Notes under the pieces: model-generated
Database searches by the model: none
What the model saw: the letters and a program-made list of their open reading frames with translations, nothing else
What the model was told of the DNA's origin: nothing
Program-made: the position numbers and the translations under genes
Source of the DNA: Micrococcales bacterium
GTDB lineage: Bacteria > Actinomycetota > Actinomycetes > Actinomycetales > Cellulomonadaceae
NCBI GenBank assembly: GCA_009783975.1
Contig: WRCL01000154.1
Location: 1-5,560 of the forward strand
Length of the DNA: 5,560 bases
Direction of reading: 5' to 3'
Shown: positions 1 to 4,643 of the stretch, one piece after another
How positions within the stretch are numbered: position 1 is the stretch's first letter
Layout of the letters: each line of letters opens with the position of its first letter

Positions 1-79
1 CGATCACTTGGAATTGGCGGCCGAAGCCGAGAGAGCGCTGGCTGACGGCTTCGTCGCGGGCTACCGGGGCCGAGGATGA
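1..79 (+). CDS. C-terminal end of an upstream gene (5' partial)
   Basis: Reading from base 2, an open frame gives 25 residues ending in AGYRGRG and a TGA at 77-79. The fragment (DHLELAAEAERALADG...) is Ala/Glu-rich and probably helical, but too short to assign to a family. Its stop overlaps the ATG of the next gene in an ATGA arrangement (76-79), which usually means translational coupling, so the two probably share an operon and perhaps a function. That overlap is the main reason for believing this frame is real. The rest of the gene lies left of the window. Confidence 0.6.
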   Translation, partial: DHLELAAEAERALADGFVAGYRGRG

Positions 80-1278
80 GCGCCGAGCTGGGTGGCGAGG
101 CGCGTATTTCTCGCCGGAATTGGTGGGCCCGCTGTTTCTGGGACCGCCCTCGTTCGCGATATGTGACTATCGTTGTCACAGTAGCGCTGGTGGTCATTGC
201 ATCGGGTCTGGTGTTCCAATCTCGGGACCATGTGCAAGTTCCTTCTGTCGCGGGGCACGCCCGCTCTCCAGAGCAGGCAGCCCTCGGCTACCTCACGGCG
301 CTGGCGGAAGGCAACTCTTCCGATGTGCTGAAGTACATGACAGTAGTCCCACAATCTCAGATTTTTATCACTGACGATGTGCTGGCCCAGTCGCGCAGTA
401 TCAACTTGATCAAAAATGTCACGGTCAATACTGGATGGTCTTCTGATGATACGGCGCGTGTTCACGTGAGTTTTCAGTTCGGCCAGCTTCAAATCAAGGA
501 TGTGTACGAAGTGGCGAGGTGCCCTGACGGGTTCTGGCGTGTTGGGCTTCCGTTTGGACATGAGTCTTCGGTGAACAAGAACGGATATATCGATATCTTG
601 TTCCTGGACGGGGTGGGCGATCGAAACCTCACCGTAAACGGCGTTCCCGTGCCCCCTGGCAGTACGTCGCTCACATTGTTACCGGGGACCAATAGAATCG
701 GAAACGCCACCCCACTGTTCACCGTTAGCCCGGACGTGTTGGTCCTGCCGAGCCTGATGAACAGCGCCATCTACAACCCTGAAGTGTTGCTCACACAATA
801 TGCCCCGGAGGTCGCTTTGACCGCCGAGGCCGAACGAAGGCTCGTCTCTGTACTCCAGACTACGCTACAAAACTGCCTGCACGAGTCGGTTTCCGTCACA
901 TCATGTGGGCTCGCCTTCGACACTGGCGCTCACAACCAGAACGTACGGTGGAGTTCGGAACCTGGCTCTGCCGATATTTCGACGCTGTCGTATTCTGAGT
1001 TGTACTGGGGTGAGGCTCAGTTGAGTACGTGCCTGCAGAAGTCGGGGGTGTGGGCGGTATGGTTGTACCACCCGACCCGCATCGACAAGAGCACCGTCCG
1101 CGTTCGCGGGACCACGACGCTTCCTGCGGCACAGGTGTCCACCCGCCTATATTCTCTACAGCAATATCTTGTCGATGTCTCTGACCCCGACAATTTGCTC
1201 GTCTATTTCTACTGGGAACGCGCTGATGCACCACCGGGTGCGGATCCGATAGTGCGTGACCCCACAGCCAGTTGCTGA
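76..1278 (+). CDS. Single-pass membrane protein with extracytoplasmic domain, function unknown
   Basis: This 400-residue protein has an Arg-rich, Trp-containing N-terminal tail (1-28) and one hydrophobic segment at about 29-47 (YVTIVVTVALVVIASGLVF). A long polar region follows, so it is probably anchored by its N-terminus with the body outside the membrane. Residues about 63-155 (EQAALGYLTALAEGN..., ending in VARCPDGFWRVG) look like an NTF2-like/DUF4878-type fold, as in actinobacterial cell-envelope and TcpC-like conjugation proteins; this is resemblance, not proof. Residues 183-223 form a second beta-rich segment (LTVNGVPV...LLPG...PLFTVSP), and 245-290 hold a conserved-looking Cys pair (C267, C277). 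The start is set by the ATGA overlap with the preceding frame; no good ribosome site is seen. Codon use is less GC-biased than in the toxin genes downstream. A DUF4878-like lipoprotein is ruled out by the lack of a lipobox. The coding call is firm; the function is unknown. Confidence 0.85.
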   Translation: MSAELGGEARISRRNWWARCFWDRPRSRYVTIVVTVALVVIASGLVFQSRDHVQVPSVAGHARSPEQAALGYLTALAEGNSSDVLKYMTVVPQSQIFITDDVLAQSRSINLIKNVTVNTGWSSDDTARVHVSFQFGQLQIKDVYEVARCPDGFWRVGLPFGHESSVNKNGYIDILFLDGVGDRNLTVNGVPVPPGSTSLTLLPGTNRIGNATPLFTVSPDVLVLPSLMNSAIYNPEVLLTQYAPEVALTAEAERRLVSVLQTTLQNCLHESVSVTSCGLAFDTGAHNQNVRWSSEPGSADISTLSYSELYWGEAQLSTCLQKSGVWAVWLYHPTRIDKSTVRVRGTTTLPAAQVSTRLYSLQQYLVDVSDPDNLLVYFYWERADAPPGADPIVRDPTASC

Positions 1279-1309
1279 GGCAAGACAGAAGCAGACGCTC
1301 AAATCACTC

Positions 1310-1376
1310 GAGTTCGACACTTTGGCGGTGAGATCGACAGTTTAAATGTCGATCTCACCGCCAAAGTGTCGAACTC
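1310..1376. repeat. Perfect 30-bp inverted repeat, 7-nt loop
   Basis: The arms at 1310-1339 and 1347-1376 are exact reverse complements, beginning GAGTTCGACACTTTGGCGGT. They are separated by GTTTAAA. The repeat lies 31 bases after the stop of the membrane protein gene. It could act as a transcription terminator for that gene, although no T-run follows, or be a dispersed palindromic element or IS/MITE-like scrap. Its perfection over 30 bp argues for recent origin or active maintenance. Confidence 0.9.
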
Positions 1377-1507
1377 ACTACAGAACTATCGACAGCCGCC
1401 CGCGGATTCTCCATGCGCTTCACGCTGTGGTGTAGACGAAAAGGCGAGCGTTCTGCTCGCGACTCGCGACGACAGGCCGTCTTTCGTTGGCCGGACACAG
1501 GCAGACC
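1377..1507. other. Stretch with no recognisable gene
   Basis: These bases lie between the inverted repeat and the first HEPN/NTase junction remnant. Frames are open on the minus strand, continuing from the junction and transposase frames, but the translations (for example the one ending [10 protein letters not shown]) match no family I recognise. They do not continue the HEPN protein beyond about its 12th residue. I see no tRNA, promoter or intact gene here. It is probably debris. Confidence 0.5.
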
Positions 1508-1562
1508 CAGCGATCGTCGCCCTGCCCTGGTTCGACGGACTCACGCCGCCACCTGCTGAACG
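1508..1562 (-). pseudogene. Degenerate copy of the NTase-end/HEPN-start junction
   Basis: On the minus strand this segment closely resembles the region around 3190-3248, where the nucleotidyltransferase gene ends and the HEPN gene starts. The best part is 1524-1562, which keeps TCAGCAGGTGGCGGC with only a few substitutions. The HEPN start is ATG in the intact copy and GTG here, giving [13 protein letters not shown] against MSPWNPGRATVEA. The overlapping stop TGA of the partner is therefore lost as well. Similarity ends after about 12 HEPN codons on one side and meets the transposase fragment at 1563 on the other. It is a non-functional relic of a further copy of the operon. Confidence 0.75.
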
Positions 1563-1739
1563 CTCGCGGGCGTGGGCGAGCAGCTGGTAGGGCCTTTCGT
1601 CCATGCACACCACCGGCACGCGCTGGTCGCGGGGCCGGGCGTAGACCGTCAGCACGTCCTGCATGGCGGCGGCGAACGCCGCGCTGGCCTTCGGCGGGAT
1701 GTTCCAGCACTTCCTCAGGCGGGGGCGGAGCGCCCCCTT
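1563..1739 (-). pseudogene. IS630-family transposase fragment
   Basis: The minus-strand frame reads from about 1739 as [20 protein letters not shown], then a linker and Met at 1664, then [22 protein letters not shown] and AHARE. This is the central block of IS630-type transposases: the W-x-IPP element before the catalytic core, the 'VLxxYARPxDxxxPVVCMDE' strand carrying the first Asp of the DDE triad, and the following QLL helix. About 59 residues remain of a protein normally near 340-380 residues. The N-terminal HTH part and the other two catalytic acids are missing. The fragment ends abruptly in HEPN/NTase junction DNA at 1562 and in the antitoxin C-terminus at about 1739. It is inactive and marks an old insertion or rearrangement breakpoint directly downstream of the antitoxin. 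Confidence 0.85.
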
Positions 1740-1999
1740 TTGGGGATCTCGCCGATGGTCGAGTGCTCAGCAAGGGCTCGGGCGATCTGGACCGTCTCGG
1801 CATGGTCGACAGCCTGCACCCGGCCGGAGTCGACGTCGTCGATCCGGCGGCGCAGCTCCGCGCGCCATGCCTCGTCAACCTTGTCATGGTCGATGGTCGG
1901 CTCCTCGATGCTCGCGAGCATCTGGTTCGCCAACTCGTAGCGGTCCGCAGGTGCGAGGCAGCGCCCAGCCTCGATCAGTGCCGCCAGCTCTGGTGCCAT
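1715..1999 (-). CDS. Addiction-module antitoxin (Unstab_antitox/TIGR02574-like), orphan
   Basis: The 94-residue protein starts at ATG 1999 and has the hallmark organisation of this small antitoxin family. An N-terminal helix with 'L-x-P-x-[DE]-R-x-E-L-A' is followed by a 'LLASIEEP'-type element: here [20 protein letters not shown]. An acidic/basic segment comes next, [20 protein letters not shown], then a variable tail. Family members of about 70-80 residues normally precede a RelE/ParE-fold toxin gene and neutralise it by direct binding. Here the gene runs into a transposase fragment and no such toxin follows, so it is an orphan. Its last residues (about [11 protein letters not shown]) are encoded by the junction and are probably not native. 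A ribosome site, AGGAG, lies only about 2-3 bases from the ATG, which is tight. Longer upstream starts would overlap the divergent PIN gene antisense and lack family similarity. Confidence 0.75.
   Translation of the reverse strand: MAPELAALIEAGRCLAPADRYELANQMLASIEEPTIDHDKVDEAWRAELRRRIDDVDSGRVQAVDHAETVQIARALAEHSTIGEIPKRGRSAPA
1721..1744 (+). terminator. GC-rich hairpin with T-run, terminator-like
   Basis: GGGGGCG (1721-1727) and CGCCCCC (1731-1737) form a 7-bp GC stem with a GAG loop, followed by TTTT on the plus strand. The shape fits a factor-independent terminator for plus-strand transcription, yet no plus-strand gene lies just upstream. Similar GC hairpins are common in actinobacterial intergenic DNA. 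It sits exactly at the join between the antitoxin and the transposase fragment, so it may be junction DNA instead. Confidence 0.35.
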
Positions 2000-2096
2000 A
2001 TCTCCTATCCCATCGAACGCCGTGGGCTCGGGACGCCGTGCCGTGGGTCGATTCGGTACTCGGGCTGGCTGGGCACGCAGACACGACAGCCGTCGC

Positions 2097-2474
2097 GTGA
2101 ACGGCGTCACGCTCGACGCGGGACCGTTGATCGCACTGGACCGCCACCACCGCACGGTGATCGTGCTGCTCGCGGCCGCAGAACGCACCGCCGCACCGGT
2201 CGTCATCCCAGCCACGGCCCTGGCACAGGCGCTGCGCAACCCCGCCGGTCAGGCCCGGTTGATGCGCTTGGTCCGCCAGCCACGCACCGTCATGTCACAG
2301 CTGGACCGGGCCGATGCGGCCAACGTCGGCGTCCTGCTCGCCGCGACCGGGACCAGCGACATCGCCGACGCGCACGTCGTGGTGTGCGCGCGGCGCGCAG
2401 GCCACCCGATCGTCACCAGTGACCCCGACGACCTGCGCGCGCTCGACCCGGCCGCGACGCTCGTCCCAGTGTGA
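2097..2474 (+). CDS. PIN-domain protein, VapC-like toxin
   Basis: From the GTG at 2097 the product has 125 residues, the usual size for a PIN-domain toxin. PIN proteins are Mg-dependent ribonucleases of the VapC type. Visible elements are the first strand VTLDAGPLIALD with D7, the TSDIADAHVV helix with D88 and D91, and the last strand IVTSDPDDL with D109. The acidic residue usually found near position 40 is not obvious: the equivalent helix reads VIPATALAQAL. The GTG overlaps (GTGA) the stop of an upstream open frame, which suggests a lost coupled antitoxin; an ATG at 2022 would add an Arg-rich N-terminus without PIN similarity. No intact antitoxin gene lies directly upstream on the same strand, and a second, decayed paralogue lies at 3993-4324. 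Fold assignment is strong; RNase activity and a role as toxin are inferred. Confidence 0.85.
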   Translation: MNGVTLDAGPLIALDRHHRTVIVLLAAAERTAAPVVIPATALAQALRNPAGQARLMRLVRQPRTVMSQLDRADAANVGVLLAATGTSDIADAHVVVCARRAGHPIVTSDPDDLRALDPAATLVPV

Positions 2475-2520
2475 CGCCGACTGTACCGGTTCCCACTGGT
2501 CACCCACCTTGTCGGTGTGA

Positions 2521-2793
2521 TGTCGAGGGTTCTGCACTGAGGTCGAGGACTACCGCTCCTGGCAGGCCAGCAACCGCACCCTGCTCCGCCGCATCAACCG
2601 CCTCATCGACGACATCACCTGCGAGGACCCCTACGACGGCGTCGGCAAACCCGAACAGCTCAAGTACCTCGACGCCTGGTCCCGACGCATCGACGACGAG
2701 CACCGCCTGGTCCGCATCGTCGCCGGCGACCTGCACATCCTCCAGGCCAGCTACTACGTGTTCTGGGTCAGAACATGGGCATCTGGCCGATGA
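2521..2793 (+). pseudogene. YoeB/Txe-type toxin remnant
   Basis: The frame that opens after a stop at 2518-2520 encodes an unmistakable YoeB body: EDYRSWQASNRTLLRRINRL, then GVGKPEQLKYLDAWSRRI and DDEHRLVRIV. YoeB is a ribosome-dependent mRNA endonuclease of about 84 residues, normally paired with the antitoxin YefM. The residues equivalent to E. coli E46 (in KPEQ) and R65 (in EHR) remain. The C-terminal catalytic RYHY is replaced by SYYV, so the positions of H83 and Y84 are lost. About 10 N-terminal residues and any start codon are absent, and two residues before the WSRR motif appear deleted. No YefM gene precedes it; the PIN gene ends 47 bases upstream. Beyond about 2766 the frame runs into the 3' end of the convergent HEPN gene and stops at 2791-2793. 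It is best read as a dead toxin gene. Confidence 0.85.
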
Positions 2794-3229
2794 CCTTGGC
2801 GGCAACCTCGACGATCGCCTGGCACTCCGGCAGGTCAGCGTGGACGTCGTCGGCGGTCGCGGGTAGGTCGTCCACGTAGTCGCCGACGTTGCGGGCACGA
2901 CGGATCCGCTCGTATGGGACAAGGACGGCGCCAAGGGGCGGGTCTAGCTGGGCACGCACGGCCTCGTAGACACTGATGTGCCCACCCTGCCTGGTCGGTC
3001 GCAGGCCCTGGGCGAGCAGCACGGCTGTCAAGGCCTTGCGGTTGGCCGCGTGCAGGGCGTCGTACGCCAGCTCCACATCAGTCTCAGCCAGCGATTCGGC
3101 AGAGAACAGGTGCCTCCGGGCCCGGGCCACCAGTCCCTGCGCACCGTCGAGGTTCACGGGAACTCGCTCCAGGTCGCCGTTGGCGAGCAACGCCTCGACC
3201 GTCGCCCGGCCCGGGTTCCACGGACTCAT
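2768..3229 (-). CDS. HEPN-domain protein, partner of the upstream nucleotidyltransferase
   Basis: This 153-residue, largely helical protein resembles the actinobacterial HEPN family often annotated SAV_6107. Helices run from about 28-46 (GLVARARRHLFSAESLAETD), 52-75 (AYDALHAANRKALTAVLL), 83-112 and 126-148. The family motif R-phi-x3-H reads R113-N114-V-G-D-Y118, keeping R and the polar residue but with Tyr where His is expected. HEPN proteins are RNA-binding proteins or ribonucleases, and in MNT-HEPN pairs they act as the toxin held in check by an adjacent nucleotidyltransferase. Here the start ATG overlaps the stop of exactly such a gene (ATGA at 3226-3229), giving translational coupling and near 1:1 production. 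The 3' end converges on and overlaps the YoeB remnant by 26 bases. Length and C-terminus look complete. Toxicity is inferred. Confidence 0.88.
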   Translation of the reverse strand: MSPWNPGRATVEALLANGDLERVPVNLDGAQGLVARARRHLFSAESLAETDVELAYDALHAANRKALTAVLLAQGLRPTRQGGHISVYEAVRAQLDPPLGAVLVPYERIRRARNVGDYVDDLPATADDVHADLPECQAIVEVAAKVIGQMPMF

Positions 3230-3327
3230 GCCGCCACCTGCTGAGCGAGGTGGAGCTCAACCAGGGGACGAGAGCGGACCTGGGAGCTGAACGGGTCGGT
3301 CGGGTCCTGCCAGCGTTCGGGCACGAG
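3207..3327. repeat. 121-bp direct repeat, copy 1 (NTase 3' end/HEPN 5' end)
   Basis: Every base of this segment is identical to 5440-5560. It covers the last 33 codons and stop of the nucleotidyltransferase gene and the first seven codons of the HEPN gene plus part of the eighth. Base 3206 already differs from 5439, so that breakpoint is sharp. The other end is hidden by the window edge. A third, diverged version lies at 1508-1562. Confidence 0.97.
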
Positions 3328-3816
3328 GTATGTGACGTTGACCTCTCGGCCGAGCTGGCTCTCGATGCCGTTGAGGGCCGTATCGACAGCACGGCGAGCG
3401 GGACGGCCAACGACGAGCAGGTCGACATCACCGGGCGGAGGGCCCGGTTCGCCGTGGTATCGGGCAGCCCAGGAACCGTGCACATATCCAGCGTCGATGG
3501 CGGCAATACCAACCAGCGCTCGTTCCAGCAGGTGCGCGGGACCGTATGTGACGACGAGCAGCTGGCGCAGCGGTGCCGTCGCCGGGTTGTCTGCCGCAGG
3601 GGTGAGCACCACCGCCCTGCCGATGCGCTCGCCTGCCAGGAACCCGGCGTCGATCAGCCGGCGCACCTCGCGCGAGACAGTGGGTTCTGGTGCGTGCAGG
3701 ACGCGGGCCAGGTCAGCGGCAGTGACCGCCGTGGTCGCTGTGAGGACGTGCAGAAGCACCCGGGCCTGGAGCGCCGACCGGAAGATCGGCACGAGTGGCG
3801 GAGCCTCAGTTCTCAT
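3226..3816 (-). CDS. Winged-HTH fused to minimal nucleotidyltransferase (MNT-type)
   Basis: The 196-residue protein has two parts. Residues about 10-75 form a winged helix: ARVLLHVLTA, a first helix AADLARVLH, the recognition helix PTVSREVRRLIDAGFL, and the wing GERIGRAVVLTPA. Residues about 105-190 form a minimal nucleotidyltransferase with the GSW loop (114-116), followed after 14 residues by the metal-binding DVD (130-132) in GDVDLLVVGRPARRAV, then the strand LGREVNVTYLV. MNT proteins paired with HEPN toxins (MntA/HepT) inactivate the toxin by transferring AMP to it. The fused HTH suggests that this one may also repress its own operon. The stop overlaps the HEPN start. I chose ATG 3816 because the family start motif, MRTEAPPLVPIFRS, begins there; ATG 3825 is possible, and longer starts give unrelated sequence. 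No strong ribosome site is seen, so the transcript may be leaderless. Confidence 0.87.
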   Translation of the reverse strand: MRTEAPPLVPIFRSALQARVLLHVLTATTAVTAADLARVLHAPEPTVSREVRRLIDAGFLAGERIGRAVVLTPAADNPATAPLRQLLVVTYGPAHLLERALVGIAAIDAGYVHGSWAARYHGEPGPPPGDVDLLVVGRPARRAVDTALNGIESQLGREVNVTYLVPERWQDPTDPFSSQVRSRPLVELHLAQQVAA

Positions 3817-3844
3817 ATGACGCATGATATCACTCGCCAATTGG
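3813..3844. promoter_or_regulatory. Cluster of three 8-bp palindromes over the NTase start, possible operator
   Basis: TCATATGA (3813-3820), TGATATCA (3825-3832) and CCAATTGG (3837-3844) are each perfect palindromes, spaced 4 bases apart, across the start codon and leader of the wHTH-nucleotidyltransferase gene. AT-rich palindromes like these stand out in GC-rich surroundings. They are candidate sites for autoregulation by the encoded winged helix. Binding is inferred. Confidence 0.4.
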
Positions 3845-3992
3845 GTGTGTACGAGCACGATGGGTCTTGGGGCAGCTCTCGAGGTCAGCATCGCCCGACC
3901 GTACAAGCCACCACCGACACCGGGAATCCGTGGAGAGCGCTTGCCGGGCCAGGCCCGCGACCAGCGAACCCAGCCACAGATGAGCGGGAGCG
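3845..3992. other. Noncoding stretch between NTase gene and PIN remnant
   Basis: I see no family-like translation in either direction. It should hold the promoter of the minus-strand nucleotidyltransferase/HEPN operon, but no clear -35/-10 pair can be picked out. Long overlapping frames here are GC-driven shadows. Confidence 0.4.
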
Positions 3993-4324
3993 GCGGAGAG
4001 TTGATCGGTCCGCCGAGCAGAGCGCCGCCACCATGGTCATCCCAGCCACCGTGCTGGGCAGGTGGTCCGCGACCCCTCCAGGCAGGCGAGGTTGGTGCGC
4101 CAACCACGCATCGTCGTGCCACAGCTGGACCAGGCCGACACCACGAACGTGGTCTACGTCTTGTTCGCTGCGACCGGGACCAGCGACATCACCGACGCGC
4201 GCACGTCGTCGTGTGCGCCCGGCGGGCAGAGCACGAGATCGTCACCAGCGACCCCGACGACCTACATGCGCTCGACCGGTCCACGACCCTGGCTGATGCG
4301 GACCTCGATGCTTCCGGGGGCTGA
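3993..4324 (+). pseudogene. Second PIN-domain gene, decayed paralogue of 2097-2474
   Basis: Aligned with the intact PIN gene, this stretch retains long matching blocks: the VIPAT strand (from 4033), VRQPRIVVPQLDQAD, ATGTSDITDA, and finally HVVVCARRAEHEIVTSDPDD. They fall in three different frames. A 1-base loss near 4053, a 9-base deletion between about 4085 and 4100, and a 2-base gain in a CG run near 4195-4202 break the frame. The segment encoding the first helices is mostly deleted, so the first catalytic Asp and its surroundings are lost. The last part reads to the TGA at 4322-4324. The gene cannot make a PIN enzyme. Divergence from the intact copy is substantial, so the duplication is older than the 121-bp repeat. 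Confidence 0.87.
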
Positions 4325-4325
4325 T

Positions 4326-4355
4326 GTACCTCGACGCCTGGTATCGACGACGAGC
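4326..4355 (+). pseudogene. Scrap of a second YoeB gene
   Basis: GTACCTCGACGCCTGGT followed by ATCGACGACGAGC repeats 2664-2680 and 2689-2701 of the first YoeB remnant, missing the 8 bases CCCGACGC between them. It lies right after the second PIN remnant, in the same order as PIN then YoeB in the first block. The match is short, but its position makes chance unlikely. Confidence 0.7.
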
Positions 4356-4625
4356 GCGGCCTTCGCCGAGCGGCTGCCTCCGGTCCGGCAACTCCCGGCA
4401 CGGACTCAGGGCCCGGACTCAGCCAGCTGGACGTCGCGTTGACCAGGCAAGACATAGGAACCGTCTGTCTTGCCCACTGTCTTGCCGTCCGCAAACCCAC
4501 ACGCCCAGGCAAGCACACCACCCCGCTGACGAATGAAGGCCGGTGGATTACTGCCCGGCCGCGCGGTAGTAGCATGTAGTCTGCACCGGCTCCAAAGATT
4601 CTTGTTGTCTTGGTTGTCACGCCCG
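4356..4625. other. Noncoding stretch upstream of the beta-helix gene
   Basis: No gene is recognised in these 270 bases. The frames that cross it are low-quality shadows. It holds the TGTCTTGCC motif cluster described separately and should contain the promoter of the gene starting at 4644. Composition becomes less GC-rich toward the right end, which may mark the edge of the toxin-antitoxin block. Confidence 0.5.
4445..4486. repeat. Inverted and direct copies of GGCAAGACA/TGTCTTGCC
   Basis: GGCAAGACA (4446-4454) pairs with TGTCTTGCC (4466-4474), leaving an 11-base loop. TGTCTTGCC recurs at 4478-4486, 12 bases on. A partial form, TGTCTTGG, lies at 4606-4613, nearer the next gene. The spacing is compatible with a regulator binding array or a hairpin upstream of 4644. 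AGGCAAGACA also occurs at 1278-1287, immediately after the membrane protein gene. Confidence 0.7.
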
Positions 4626-4626
4626 T

Positions 4627-4634
4627 GGAGAGGA
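4627..4634 (+). promoter_or_regulatory. Ribosome binding site for the 4644 gene
   Basis: GGAGAGGA sits 9 bases before the ATG at 4644, good complementarity and spacing for a Shine-Dalgarno site. It favours ATG 4644 over the in-frame ATG at 4650. Confidence 0.7.
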
Positions 4635-4643
4635 TGAGACCCG

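Noticed and set aside
1487..2422. 311-residue plus-strand open frame
   Set aside because: It runs across the antisense of the transposase and antitoxin fragments and an alternate frame of the PIN gene. The product is Arg/His/Gly-rich with no domain, as expected for a shadow in GC-rich DNA.
2471..2866. 131-residue plus-strand frame and 144-residue minus frame over the YoeB region
   Set aside because: Both are alternate frames of the recognisable YoeB remnant and the HEPN 3' end, with Ser/Thr/Pro-rich or Val/Ala-rich translations.
3795..3843. Possible promoter TTGGCG, 17 bases, TATGAG on the minus strand
   Set aside because: The putative -10 contains the ATG chosen as start of the nucleotidyltransferase gene, so a transcript from it could not carry that start. 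The match is probably fortuitous.
3250..4296. 348-residue plus-strand open frame
   Set aside because: It is antisense to the well-supported nucleotidyltransferase gene. Only a few residues near its end (MVIPATVLG) are meaningful, as part of the decayed PIN gene.
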